From Echinicola vietnamensis DSM 17526 (GTDB taxonomy: Bacteria; Bacteroidota; Bacteroidia; Cytophagales; Cyclobacteriaceae), in NCBI RefSeq assembly GCF_000325705.1, contig NC_019904.1:1062001-1126000 (forward strand): a stretch of 64,000 nt of DNA. Reading direction: 5' to 3'. The notes under the pieces were generated by a model. The model searched no databases. It was not told the origin of the DNA and worked only from the letters and a program-made list of their open reading frames with translations. The position numbers and the translations under genes are program-made. This document shows positions 1-8,969 of the stretch, piece by piece (position 1 is the stretch's first letter; each line of letters begins with the position of its first letter).

Positions 1-664
1 ACAACGCTTTGTAAAGCTCAGGGACAATATTACCCGTACTCGGCACAATACCATCTGCCCCTGTCCTGATACTGCTGGCCGATTGGGCTCCCCAGCCGCA
101 GAAAAAGGAAAAATCAGGCCTTTCCCGATACTGGTCAATCGCCGCATGCATCCTGGAGAAATCCCGCTCGGAGTCCTTCAGCCCCCAAATATGTGGATGG
201 TGGCTCATCTCTTCCACCACCGAAAGGGGGATGGACATTTGGGTCGTGGCCTTGATATTGTACATCAGCAGCGGCCCGGCAAGATGATCGGCAAGCCCTT
301 CAAAATGACGTTTCATTTGATCATCAGAAAGGACATAATAGGCAGGCAATGTGGCCACGATCGCATCCACACCCTGTGCCAAATAGTCGCTGCCACGGTG
401 ATATTGCTCCTCCACCAAATTGCTTACCACGCCCGCATAAACCTGTTGGTTGGCAGCCTTGGCGGCCACCGTGGCTTTGATCATTTCCAAGCTGTCTTGC
501 TCAGAAAAGGAGGCGGATTCTCCCGTGGTGCCCAGCACTAGCGGGGAAAGATCATTTTGGGCAAACTCGGCCATGATCCTGGCCACTGCCTCTTGGTCGA
601 TGGCACCTTTTGCGGTGAGCGGCGTCACCATCGGCACCACCACACCTTGATATTGCTTTTTCAT
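1..664 (-). CDS. DapA/NanA-family lyase (dihydrodipicolinate synthase-like), 3' end outside window
   Basis: About 221 residues are visible, from the ATG at 664 to the window edge, so the C-terminus is missing. The protein starts MKKQYQGVVVPMVTPL, the typical opening of the class I aldolase family that includes dihydrodipicolinate synthase, N-acetylneuraminate lyase and 2-keto-3-deoxy-sugar-acid aldolases. The GTTGES motif that binds the substrate carboxylate is present, as are the YN of the catalytic Tyr strand and GLKDS, which holds the Schiff-base Lys. It is the last visible gene of the pectin locus. A role in cleaving or dehydrating a keto-deoxy acid made from galacturonate is therefore more likely than lysine synthesis, but this is inferred from context only. 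It is cytoplasmic, as no signal peptide is seen. Confidence 0.85.
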   Translation of the reverse strand, partial: MKKQYQGVVVPMVTPLTAKGAIDQEAVARIMAEFAQNDLSPLVLGTTGESASFSEQDSLEMIKATVAAKAANQQVYAGVVSNLVEEQYHRGSDYLAQGVDAIVATLPAYYVLSDDQMKRHFEGLADHLAGPLLMYNIKATTQMSIPLSVVEEMSHHPHIWGLKDSERDFSRMHAAIDQYRERPDFSFFCGWGAQSASSIRTGADGIVPSTGNIVPELYKAL

Positions 665-690
665 CTTTTATCTTTTTTGATCTTAGCGGA

Positions 691-742
691 GGGGATTACA
701 AATCCCCTTGATCTGTAGTTCCTGATTGCAAATCAGGAACAG
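691..742. repeat. Two family-2 hairpins (ATTNCAAAT core)
   Basis: Two perfect short palindromes lie just upstream of the aldolase gene. At 691-707 GGGG and CCCC flank ATTACAAAT, and at 721-737 CCTG and CAGG flank ATTGCAAAT. The second is followed by GAACAG, a tail seen after several other copies in the window. The arms differ between copies but remain complementary. Confidence 0.8.
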
Positions 743-810
743 TGTAAGTAAACCCCACCTAGCCTCCCCAAAAAGGGGAAGAAAATCGTCTCACTACTCA
801 TGTCTCCCGC

Positions 811-863
811 GTTGTCCCGCCGTCTCTGACGCGGGACCACAAAAACTGAGTCTCCCGACTCAA
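811..863. repeat. Two family-1 hairpins (TCAGAGA-type loop)
   Basis: A 7-bp stem (GTCCCGC 814-820, GCGGGAC 831-837) encloses a loop reading TCAGAGA on the minus strand. A second stem, GAGTC/GACTC, lies at 848-861 and encloses TCGGGAGA on the minus strand. The same pair of hairpins recurs at 3949-3997 and 16509-16556. The rest of 665-966 shows no gene. Confidence 0.75.
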
Positions 864-966
864 CCATATATTTTTGCTATTTGCATTCTTATTTTGCTCC
901 TTGCTCCAATCCACCGTCTCATTTCTCCCTACTTGATACTCACTACTCACATCTCACTACTCAATA

Positions 967-3762
967 CTAAAACTTAACTTCAATACTATATTTCCCCGAG
1001 CCCAGCTCAAAAGATGGATGCCCATCGGCTTGCACCTTGCTCACTCCCTTGGCTTTCTCAGTCCTGCTGCCATTGATCCTTACTTCTGCGGATTGCTCCA
1101 CGGGCAGCACCAACGTGGCGCTTGTATTGGCTGGTATGTCAAAGTGGAATTGGGCATTTCCCTCTTCCTTTTTCCAAGAGGAAGCAATGGTCCCGTAAAT
1201 GCTTTCATAGCTGGCCTTGACGAATGTCATATCGCCCACCCACTGCGGCTTTAATAGGAAGTGTTTAAAACCAGGCTGATCAGGATCCGGCTGGATGCCG
1301 GCCAAATCACGGTAAAACCACTCTTCGATTTGCCCCATCATAAAATGGTTCCAGCTGTTGCCCTTGCGGGGATCCCACTGTTCGGTCAATGTCGTCAGCC
1401 CAAACTTGATCTGGAAACCGTATCCGGGCGTGTCGTAATGGTTGTGCATCTTGAACATCACTTCATTCAGCCCGTTTCTGGCCAATGTCTGGTACAAATA
1501 CCGGTTGCCCACATCGCCGGTGGTCAATCGGTAACCATGCGCTTCAATGTCCTGCACCAAATGCGCCAACACCGCTTCCCGCTTGGTCGAATCGACCATG
1601 TCCAAAAACAGCGGCACGGCATTGGAAAATTGACTTCCGGTACCGTATTGGTTGGTCTCGGGATCAAAAAAGGTTTGGTTAAAGGCTTCTTTCACCTGCT
1701 TTTCCAGCCGGCTGTATTCCCGGTAATCCACCCCTTTTTGGAGCATCAAAGCAGCCTTTTTCAATAATTTCACCCCAAAATAATAGTGCGAAGTGGCCGA
1801 AAGGGCAATCGGACTGTTCTTGGAATAGCCCGCAGCATGCTCGCCATAGTCATACCAATCCCCCAAACCATGGGAAACGATATGGTTATCGGCTGTCGTC
1901 CCCAAATAGTCGATGTATTTTTTCATCATCGGATAATACTCCTGAATCAAGGAACTGTCGCCATAATAATCGTAATACATCCAAGGCAGTACCACAGAAG
2001 CCACGCCCCATTCAGGGGAATCCGTAAAGTCACCTCCAAAGACCACATATTCGGGGGCGATGTTTGGCACCAGGCCATTTTCCCGCTGGGCATCTGCCAT
2101 GTCTTGCATGACTTTAGGCACCAGCTGGGTAAGGTCATAATTATAAAACAACCCGGGACCATTTAGGTGTGTCTCTTCCAGCCAGCCCAACTTCTCCCGA
2201 TGTGGACAATCGGTAAAAACACTTTGCATATTGCTCTTGATGGCATTATTGATCAGCAAATGGGTCTGGTTGAAAATCTCATTGGAGCTTTCAAAGGTTC
2301 CCTCTTCCGTGGCGTCGTTATAGATAAAATTGGATTTTATCTCGGTAATGGTGGGCCTATCTGCTTGCTGCTCTTGGCCGGGCACATTCACGTCTGTCAC
2401 TTGGATGTATTGGTAACCATAAAAGCTAAACCTCGGCTGCCAGGATTCCTCTTCGTCGCCCTTGAGTGTGTATTCGTAATAATGCGGACCTCCGGTTCTA
2501 CCTTGGCCTACCAAACCACTCTCCTTGAGGTGCTCTCCCACGACCAGCTTTACTTTCTGACCTTTTTGACCTTTCACCTTGATGGATGGAAAACCGGCTA
2601 AGTTCTGCCCCATGTCCAGCACATAGGTGTTTTCTTCAGGCTCGGCAGTTGCTTTGATGTCATATTGCTTCTGGACAAGTACCGGTGATGCATGCTGCGG
2701 ACAAAGTTTTCCCTTAGGGGCTTCTTGGATGACCACAGGCTTCCAGTTGCGGTCATCAAATCCAGGCTGCGCCCAACCGTCTTGCTCCAAAGTGGCATCG
2801 TAATCCTCGCCACCAAAAACACAATTGAAGGTAATCGGACTCTCCGACCACTTCCATGAATCATCCGACGATATCAGCTGTTCCTCACCATCAGCATAGG
2901 TGATTTTCAGGTGAAAAAATAGGGTGGGAGGACCAAAACTGATCAGGAACTTTGCATAACGATCACCGGACACGTTGTACATCCCATTGCCCAGTAAGAC
3001 GCCAATGGCATTTTCCCCGCTTACAAGGCGCTCGGTGACATCGTAAGCATTGTAATAAACCGTTTTGTCATAATCTGACCACAAGGGTGCAAATTCACTG
3101 TTGCCCACTTTTTCCCCGTTGAGCTTGAGCTCATAATGGCCAAGTCCACTGATATAAACTGTCGCTTTTTCAATTTCACTTTCCACCTCAAACGGTTTCC
3201 GCAATTGGATACTCCGCTTTGCCAATGGCTTCACCTTGGACCATTTTTCCTTATTTTCCTCCCGGCGCATATCCGGCTCATGATAATTTCTGCCAGCCGG
3301 CAATCCACTTTCCGCACGGGTGATGGCGCCGATCCACTGAGCTCCTTTTTCCAGCTCATATGGTGCCATTTCGAAAAAAGCCATGTTGCTCCAATCAGAG
3401 GAAATACCTGCTTCATTCCACACTTTTACTTTCCAGAAATACCGCTCTCCATTGATCAAGGGGCCACCTTCATAGGGAATCAATTGGCTCTGACCGCTGG
3501 TGATTTTACCACTGTCCCAAACTACCGCCGCTTCATCCTCGCTGGCAGAATGGGACACCACCACCTGATAAGCGGTTTGCCGGGCACCGTTCGCATCACT
3601 GACCAATTCCCATCCAAATCGTGGCGCCGTCTTTTCAATGTTCATCGGGTTATCGGCCAATTCCGTGGTGATGTTGGTCACCTGAAGAAGGGTACCCCTA
3701 GGTCCGGAATCGCAGCCAGAAAACAGTACTACCGCTATCAATAAAAACAGCCATGCCTGCAT
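967..3762 (-). CDS. GH78-type alpha-L-rhamnosidase lipoprotein
   Basis: This 931-residue exported enzyme should remove terminal alpha-L-rhamnose from pectic side chains. The ATG at 3762 gives a clean lipoprotein signal (MQAWLFLLIAVVLFSGC); the longer frame would need a TTG at 3801. After the signal come a fibronectin-like region, an N-terminal sandwich domain and the alpha/alpha six-hairpin catalytic domain. Characteristic family motifs are DCPHREKLGW, with acidic residues just after it, and LTTLTEQWDP before the C-terminal beta domain. The length is normal for multi-domain Bacteroidota rhamnosidases. It lies between the propeller hydrolase upstream and the aldolase downstream, in the pectin locus. 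The lipid anchor suggests a surface or periplasmic location. Class is confident; linkage specificity cannot be read from the sequence. Confidence 0.92.
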   Translation of the reverse strand: MQAWLFLLIAVVLFSGCDSGPRGTLLQVTNITTELADNPMNIEKTAPRFGWELVSDANGARQTAYQVVVSHSASEDEAAVVWDSGKITSGQSQLIPYEGGPLINGERYFWKVKVWNEAGISSDWSNMAFFEMAPYELEKGAQWIGAITRAESGLPAGRNYHEPDMRREENKEKWSKVKPLAKRSIQLRKPFEVESEIEKATVYISGLGHYELKLNGEKVGNSEFAPLWSDYDKTVYYNAYDVTERLVSGENAIGVLLGNGMYNVSGDRYAKFLISFGPPTLFFHLKITYADGEEQLISSDDSWKWSESPITFNCVFGGEDYDATLEQDGWAQPGFDDRNWKPVVIQEAPKGKLCPQHASPVLVQKQYDIKATAEPEENTYVLDMGQNLAGFPSIKVKGQKGQKVKLVVGEHLKESGLVGQGRTGGPHYYEYTLKGDEEESWQPRFSFYGYQYIQVTDVNVPGQEQQADRPTITEIKSNFIYNDATEEGTFESSNEIFNQTHLLINNAIKSNMQSVFTDCPHREKLGWLEETHLNGPGLFYNYDLTQLVPKVMQDMADAQRENGLVPNIAPEYVVFGGDFTDSPEWGVASVVLPWMYYDYYGDSSLIQEYYPMMKKYIDYLGTTADNHIVSHGLGDWYDYGEHAAGYSKNSPIALSATSHYYFGVKLLKKAALMLQKGVDYREYSRLEKQVKEAFNQTFFDPETNQYGTGSQFSNAVPLFLDMVDSTKREAVLAHLVQDIEAHGYRLTTGDVGNRYLYQTLARNGLNEVMFKMHNHYDTPGYGFQIKFGLTTLTEQWDPRKGNSWNHFMMGQIEEWFYRDLAGIQPDPDQPGFKHFLLKPQWVGDMTFVKASYESIYGTIASSWKKEEGNAQFHFDIPANTSATLVLPVEQSAEVRINGSRTEKAKGVSKVQADGHPSFELGSGKYSIEVKF

Positions 3763-3868
3763 GAGGGCTAAAGGTTCCGTATAATTCTTTTCTACTTTCA
3801 ATTTTTTAGTATTTAACTCGAAATTAATACTGTTCAGTTAATGAAATTTAAATGGCTATCTGTGCAAG

Positions 3869-4079
3869 GTGCCGGAGCGGAGATCCGGCACGACGTTCTA
3901 TTTGCCATAGGCCTAATTGTACCGCTGTCTCTAACTCGGTACCCAGTTGTCCCGTCATCTCTGATGCGGGACGGTGAAAATTGAGTCTCCCGACTCAGCT
4001 CAGCTTTGCTTTACCACCGATTCCAATCTTTTGAGTCAGAGACTCAATGATAAGAAGTACCAAGTCACATACTTGGTAC
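3869..4079. repeat. Cluster of family-1 hairpins between pectin genes
   Basis: The 3802-4123 gap has no gene but contains at least six hairpins. They are GTGCCGGA/TCCGGCAC (3869-3891), GTACCG/CGGTAC (3919-3942), GTCCCGT/GCGGGAC (3949-3972), GAGTC/GACTC (3984-3997), TTGAG/CTCAA around TCAGAGA (4031-4047), and a 9-bp stem GTACCAAGT/ACTTGGTAC (4057-4079). Most enclose a CAGAGA-like loop on one strand or the other. Confidence 0.75.
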
Positions 4080-4123
4080 AACCACAAACTATTTTCTTAC
4101 TCAATCACGTTCTATCCAACCAC

Positions 4124-6085
4124 CTAATACGTCACTAACGACTCCAAGTAAAACACCGCCTCTGGATCTTCATCACCGGCATTGTCCAAGTCATAATCCT
4201 GGTCCGTTGGGGTTTCGGCATTCGGGAAGTACCGCTGTGTACCGGTTCGGAACACCACCCTTTCCATGGCATCCAAAGGCGCAAAGAAGAGCTTTGGCCC
4301 TTTCTCTTTGCCGTTTACCTTGATCTGGTAAAAGCGGGTTTCGGCATTTAATTCCAATTTCACATGATAGCTTTCTCCTGCTTCATATTCGGTAAGGGTA
4401 TTCATGCGGTATCCTGCCCGTGTCTTAAACAATCCATCTTCATCAAAGATCAACTGCACGCCTGGACGGCCTTTGCCATCTTGGATTTCGACCTGGAATT
4501 TTCCATGATCACTTTGCCCTGGGATCACGGTAAATTCCACATGCAGCTGCTTACTGCTGGGCACTATTCGCTGTGCCTTGCCATAATCAAAGGGATCCTT
4601 ATCCTTAAAGGTCAAGTATCTCTTGCCATCCTTAGCAGTGATTTCCGTCTTTGCCCACTGCGGGCTATACGTATTCCAAAGGGCCAGTTCCTGTCCTTCC
4701 GGTAACGCGTCAAACACTTCATTGGCATGACCCGCTGCTTCCGCCGTGATGGGCGTGGGCACAGAGGCCACCCATATGTCTTCTTTGTTGACACTGTATG
4801 TGAGCCACATTTTACCTGCTGTAGGGGTACCATTGCCCTCCAAAATCCCTCGCACGTATTGGGGGCCGTAGGATTTATAATTTCCGCCGTATCGCATGGC
4901 CGTGATCTCGCCGTGTACCAGCAGCAAATCCGTATAATTGATTCCGTCCTGACTGGTAGAAACAGCCAACGGCCACCGGTATTCGGAAGGGTTATAGACC
5001 GTCGCATAAGCGCCATCCGCTGTTCGCTGCCCCCAAATTTTGGCATTTCCATTGACCACGCCGGGCGCCCTCAGGGGATTGTATTCCCACGATTTTCCCT
5101 CATCATGGCTGATGCTCGTAAGGGCATGCTTCCACAATCCTACCACACGGCCATCGGGAAGGTGGTAATAACTAAACGCTTTATATTGTTTTTTCAAGGG
5201 AATCAACGGATCATCGCGATCCGCTTCCTCAACCCATTGTTGCATCATCAGCGGTTTGCCGAGCAGCTCATCACAGGCCTCCACAAAGGCGTTGTCTTTG
5301 CTGGACTTGTAAAACGGATAATCGGTATTTTGTTCATCCCAGCCGTGGTTATACCGGATAAAATGGATCGGCCCAAAACTGCCATCCGCCTTGATTTCCC
5401 GAACCACCCGGCCAATGCCGTTACCATCATTCGGCCCATCGTGGGCATCCAAAGCTATCCCATAATAGGCCAGTGCCAGGAATTTTCCATTATCAGCGAC
5501 ATAAAAGCCCATGCGCTGGTGCATCACGGCATCCAAGTCTTTGGCCACCCCTTCGTGCCCCGCTTTGCTCGTGCCATCAGGAATACGATAGGGAGGGAAA
5601 ATCACTTGCGGCTTGGTCCAGTCGTACCCATCCTCGGAAACTTGCAAAAGCGTCTGGCTCGGAGCAATGTGCTCCCCAACCGGGTCACTCAAGTATTCCA
5701 TGTAGAATTTTCCCTTCCAATAGGCCAACATCGGCGCGTGGTTATAGGTCCAGCCAAAGCCATCTCCCTTATCCGGTTGTTCCCTGTTGGCCCGCATGGT
5801 CTGCACAGCATGCACACCAATGGCCGGCTTTAACTGCCCGTGGTGATAATCTACCCTGGACAAGGTACTTCCACTGTAGTGTAGCGTATCCTGGGCCAAA
5901 AGCGAGGCTGGGGTAGCCACGATCATGCACAAGATCGAAAAAGCACCTAAGATTAGGGGATTACAAATTCCCTTTATGTCAAGCTCCGGATTGCAAATCC
6001 GGAACAGCAAGTCTTTTAAGCCTTGGCCCACTGTCCCGCTCTTTATTCTTTCCTCTATGTTCTTTCCTCTAAAATGCATTTTCAT
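4124..6085 (-). CDS. Asp-box beta-propeller glycosidase-like protein with C-terminal beta-sandwich
   Basis: A 653-residue exported protein from the pectin locus. Sialidase-type Asp boxes are visible (VSEDGYDW, SHDEGKSW, STSQDGINY), giving a predicted 5- or 6-bladed propeller over roughly residues 65-460. A LamG-like sandwich follows to the end. The family includes sialidases and related exo-hydrolases of acidic sugars, so one of the unusual acids of pectin is a possible substrate, but no catalytic set was assigned. The ATG at 6085 overlaps the GH43 stop as ATGA. The N-terminus is odd: residues about 27-44 are encoded by two intergenic-type hairpins, and the hydrophobic signal segment (LILGAFSILCMIVATPASL) only begins after them. 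An internal ATG at 5926 would leave a very short signal peptide. Confidence 0.75.
   Translation of the reverse strand: MKMHFRGKNIEERIKSGTVGQGLKDLLFRICNPELDIKGICNPLILGAFSILCMIVATPASLLAQDTLHYSGSTLSRVDYHHGQLKPAIGVHAVQTMRANREQPDKGDGFGWTYNHAPMLAYWKGKFYMEYLSDPVGEHIAPSQTLLQVSEDGYDWTKPQVIFPPYRIPDGTSKAGHEGVAKDLDAVMHQRMGFYVADNGKFLALAYYGIALDAHDGPNDGNGIGRVVREIKADGSFGPIHFIRYNHGWDEQNTDYPFYKSSKDNAFVEACDELLGKPLMMQQWVEEADRDDPLIPLKKQYKAFSYYHLPDGRVVGLWKHALTSISHDEGKSWEYNPLRAPGVVNGNAKIWGQRTADGAYATVYNPSEYRWPLAVSTSQDGINYTDLLLVHGEITAMRYGGNYKSYGPQYVRGILEGNGTPTAGKMWLTYSVNKEDIWVASVPTPITAEAAGHANEVFDALPEGQELALWNTYSPQWAKTEITAKDGKRYLTFKDKDPFDYGKAQRIVPSSKQLHVEFTVIPGQSDHGKFQVEIQDGKGRPGVQLIFDEDGLFKTRAGYRMNTLTEYEAGESYHVKLELNAETRFYQIKVNGKEKGPKLFFAPLDAMERVVFRTGTQRYFPNAETPTDQDYDLDNAGDEDPEAVFYLESLVTY
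5956..6008. repeat. Two family-2 hairpins inside the propeller gene's 5' end
   Basis: GGGG and TCCC flank ATTACAAAT-like sequence at 5956-5972, and CCGG and CCGG flank ATTGCAAAT at 5986-6002, followed by GAACAG. In the coding frame they read as two ICNP segments (RICNPEL and GICNPL). These are the same elements found between genes elsewhere in the window. Confidence 0.75.
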
Positions 6086-7026
6086 TTTGTTTTTGCGTTG
6101 GCTTTTAGGTTGTCCAACACTTCTTTGGAAACCGTACTGATCGTGCCGTGTTTATGTCCCTCCGGCAGGCTGATTTGATCATCGATATTGGTAAAGGTCT
6201 TGAAATCTGCCGTACTGACTGCTTGATAGGTCTTGGCACCGTAGCTGTCAAAATAGATCAGCCACTTATCCCCATCTTTCAGCACCGTAGGCCCCTCGGT
6301 GAGGAAATCCGAAAATGGCTCCGAATAATCCTTCCAAGGGCCTAGCGGAGATTTGCCAAAAGCCACTTGGATATTCCGGTTGGGGCGGGTATTATCTTTC
6401 AATACCAGCGCATAATCATCTTTTTTGCGCTTCACGATCACCGCATCAATAACGCTAAAACCCGGCTCCAAAAAGAGCTTTGTCGGCGTAAAATCCTTGA
6501 AATCCTTGGTCGTGGTGTAGTACATCCGGTGGTTGTTTCGCTCTTCTTCCTCACCCTTCTCGTACCGGAAAGGGATAGTGGATGCCCAAATGATGATGTA
6601 GCGGTCTTCTTCATCATCATAAAAGATCTCTGGTGCCCAAACGTTCACTACATCGGGTTCATGGGCCATAGCAGGAATAAACTGCTGCTCCGACCAATCC
6701 ACAAAATCCTGTGTGCTGGCATAGCCAAAACCCTTGCCCCCCCTCCAATCAGTGGTCCATACCATGTGGTAGGTTCCGTCGGGCCCTTTTACCACAGAAG
6801 GATCACGCATGATGTGGCTTTTGCCGACTTTTGGCGGCAGGAAAGGGCCTCCAAGACTTTCCCAATGGTAGCCATCTTCGCTGTACGCCAAGTAAAGCCC
6901 TTCATCTGCTGGTTCTCGAAAGGAAGTAAAAATGTAATATTCCTTTTCTGATTGGCAGCTCAGCATCAGGCTGCCCAAAACGAATAAGGCTATCTTTATA
7001 AAGCTCGTTCTCTCAGTAATTTTCAT
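6082..7026 (-). CDS. GH43-like glycosidase lipoprotein
   Basis: A 314-residue lipoprotein when started at the ATG at 7026, which gives MKITERTSFIKIALFVLGSL followed by MLSC as lipobox. An ATG at 7053 would add nine residues. The body is a five-bladed propeller typical of clan GH-F. The first acidic motif is MRDPSVV, the second SVIDAVIV and the likely general-acid motif LTEGPTVL, in the order expected for the base Asp, modulating Asp and acid Glu. Relatives act on arabinose, galactose or xylose side chains; the exact activity is not clear. The stop overlaps the next gene, so the two are probably translated together. A hairpin repeat separates it from GH28 upstream. Confidence 0.82.
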   Translation of the reverse strand: MKITERTSFIKIALFVLGSLMLSCQSEKEYYIFTSFREPADEGLYLAYSEDGYHWESLGGPFLPPKVGKSHIMRDPSVVKGPDGTYHMVWTTDWRGGKGFGYASTQDFVDWSEQQFIPAMAHEPDVVNVWAPEIFYDDEEDRYIIIWASTIPFRYEKGEEEERNNHRMYYTTTKDFKDFTPTKLFLEPGFSVIDAVIVKRKKDDYALVLKDNTRPNRNIQVAFGKSPLGPWKDYSEPFSDFLTEGPTVLKDGDKWLIYFDSYGAKTYQAVSTADFKTFTNIDDQISLPEGHKHGTISTVSKEVLDNLKANAKTK

Positions 7027-7061
7027 TGATAATCTTTTGTTCAAGAAATCCATATCTCACA

Positions 7062-7200
7062 TCATTGCGAGGAAGTATGACGAAGCAATCTCTTCTTCGG
7101 AACACAAGATTGCTTCTTCCCTCCGGTCATCACAATGACGAAATAAAGGACCGTCATTGCGAGCGGAACAATAGTGAGCAAAGCAATCTCGCCTCCTTTA
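7062..7200. repeat. Fold-back intergenic repeat (ATTGCGAG / GAAGCAATC type)
   Basis: This region between GH28 and GH43 contains GAAGCAATC (7082-7090) and its complement GATTGCTTC (7108-7116), with CATTGCGAG and CACAATGACG outside them. A second partial copy starts near 7153 (GTCATTGCGAGCGG). The same core is found, flanked by terminal inverted repeats, at 33124-33262. No coding potential was seen. Confidence 0.7.
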
Positions 7201-7214
7201 CACTACATCACTAT

Positions 7215-8789
7215 TTAATTTATCCCTTTCACCTCTTCTCCTTTGATCACCGGTTCGGTGACATTGTTCCATTGGTTGTTTTGAATAAAGATGTCCAAGC
7301 TCTTTTCTCCATTTATCTTCAGGAAATTTGGGGTGCTGACCATAGGGAAATTGTTGGTCACCAAGGCATTGCTGACATTCATGAGCTCCACCACGGGGCG
7401 ATCTGCATGGGGCCGGCGACTTTTGATATTGTCCAAGATGATCCCTTCGGTATCTTCCACACTTATGGAAGGGCCCATTTCGGTCGTGATCTGCACATCA
7501 TGCAACTCCACATTGGTGGCCGTATGGATGGAAATGCCCTCTTTAGCATCCATGTTGATATTGGAAAAGCTGATCTGGTCGATCGGCATCTCGGGAATTC
7601 CTAAGATCTTGCCGGCCACATTGATTTGGCTTCCGGTCACATTGGAAATATGGATGTTGCGGAATGCAGGTGTTTCTTCGGTTACAGGGCCTTCCTTGGT
7701 GTTCTTGTCATAAAAAAGGTTCATCACAATGGCTTCTAGCTGGATATCCTTCATGACGACATTGTCCACCCGGATTTCTTCGACCACACCGCCACGTCCT
7801 CTGGCTGCTTTTAGCCGAATACCTCTATCGGTGCCATCGAATACGCAATTGGAGATGGTCACTTTTCGGATGCTGCCGGAGACCTCACTTCCGATGACCA
7901 CACCGCCATGTCCGCTGAGCATGGTGCAATTGGTAATCGTGACATTCTCGGTAGGAGTGTCCCACTTCCGGCCGTCCATATCCCTACCGGACTTGATCGT
8001 GATACAGTCGTCGCCCACGCTGATATGGCTGTCAGAGATGTGCACATTACGACAGGAAGTCGGGTTGATGCCATCGGTATTGGGAGAAGGAGGGTTTTCG
8101 ATCGTAACACCCGTGATGGTGACATTGTCACAAAAAGCAGGATTTACCGTCCAAAAGGGGGAATTTACAATGGTCACCCCCTCGATACGAACATTTTTGC
8201 AGCGAAAAGGCTGAATCAACGGCGGCCTGAAAAACTTCAGTCGCATGGTTTTCTGATAATTTGGAGAAGTCTCCAGCCCTTCATTTGCAGCGGTCCACAT
8301 CTTCTGGTATTTGCTCTCTTCGAGGGTCTCGGGAGCCGCTTCATGAATCCGGTACATTTCCATCCACCAGTCTTTGCCTTGACCGTCGATCTTTCCCCTA
8401 CCGGTAATGGTGATATTCTCTGCCTCATAGGCGTAGATCAATGGGGAGAAGTTATTCATCACAGTCCCTTCCCAACGCATCTGCACAAAAGGCAGGTAAT
8501 GGTCAAAATTCGTGGAAAATCGCAACACCGCTCCCGCATCCAAATGAAGGGTGGTATTGCTTTTCATGTGAATGGCACCCGTGAGGTAATCCCCCGCCGG
8601 AAAAAAAAGCGTTCCCCCACCTGCCTCAGCGGCTTTGTCAATGGCACTTTGGATGGCTTCCGTACAAAGCTGGCCTTCGTTGTTGCCACCAACATCCAAA
8701 ATATTCGTCCAGCCCGGATTCGCCGCAGTCAACGATTGACTGAAGGCAAAAAGGCATACTACAAACAGTAATTTTGTTAGTCTTTTCAT
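7215..8789 (-). CDS. GH28 polygalacturonase-family enzyme
   Basis: A 524-residue exported right-handed beta-helix hydrolase that should cut galacturonan or rhamnogalacturonan. A signal peptide (MKRLTKLLFVVCLFAFSQSL, then TAA) is followed by a pectate-lyase-superfamily opening (AIQSAIDKAAEAGGGTLFFP). All GH28 active-site motifs are visible: NTD at 237-239, GDD at 259-261, GHG at 293-295 and the substrate-binding RIRLK region near 322-327. The length fits bacterial exo-acting or rhamnogalacturonan-type members, which are longer than fungal endo enzymes. The gene lies centrally in the pectin locus between GH140-like and GH43 genes. Family assignment is very safe; endo or exo mode is not. Confidence 0.95.
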   Translation of the reverse strand: MKRLTKLLFVVCLFAFSQSLTAANPGWTNILDVGGNNEGQLCTEAIQSAIDKAAEAGGGTLFFPAGDYLTGAIHMKSNTTLHLDAGAVLRFSTNFDHYLPFVQMRWEGTVMNNFSPLIYAYEAENITITGRGKIDGQGKDWWMEMYRIHEAAPETLEESKYQKMWTAANEGLETSPNYQKTMRLKFFRPPLIQPFRCKNVRIEGVTIVNSPFWTVNPAFCDNVTITGVTIENPPSPNTDGINPTSCRNVHISDSHISVGDDCITIKSGRDMDGRKWDTPTENVTITNCTMLSGHGGVVIGSEVSGSIRKVTISNCVFDGTDRGIRLKAARGRGGVVEEIRVDNVVMKDIQLEAIVMNLFYDKNTKEGPVTEETPAFRNIHISNVTGSQINVAGKILGIPEMPIDQISFSNINMDAKEGISIHTATNVELHDVQITTEMGPSISVEDTEGIILDNIKSRRPHADRPVVELMNVSNALVTNNFPMVSTPNFLKINGEKSLDIFIQNNQWNNVTEPVIKGEEVKGIN

Positions 8790-8810
8790 AGGTTATTTTG
8801 ATAGGTAGTT

Positions 8811-8935
8811 GGGGATTTCAAATCCCCATTATTGTTAGTTCGGGATTACAAATCCCAAACATCGGGATTACAAATCCAGAACAGGTGAGCCTCATGAATT
8901 GGCTCGGATATCCAAATTCCGAACAGCTTAAGTGC
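8811..8935. repeat. Run of four family-2 hairpins
   Basis: The gap between the GH140-like and GH28 genes contains ATTTCAAAT between GGGG and CCCC (8811-8827), ATTACAAAT between GGG and CCC (8842-8856), the same core between GG and CC (8865-8877), and a degenerate copy near 8909-8926. Two are followed by GAACAG. No gene is seen here. Confidence 0.75.
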
Positions 8936-8969
8936 ATACTCCAGTCTCAAGACTCACTACTCACTACTC

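Noticed and set aside
4727..5833. Long open frame on the plus strand antisense to the propeller gene
   Set aside because: It mirrors the codon structure of the real minus-strand gene, has no recognisable domain, and lacks a plausible start context. The similar long antisense frame at 7908-8771 over GH28 is rejected for the same reason.
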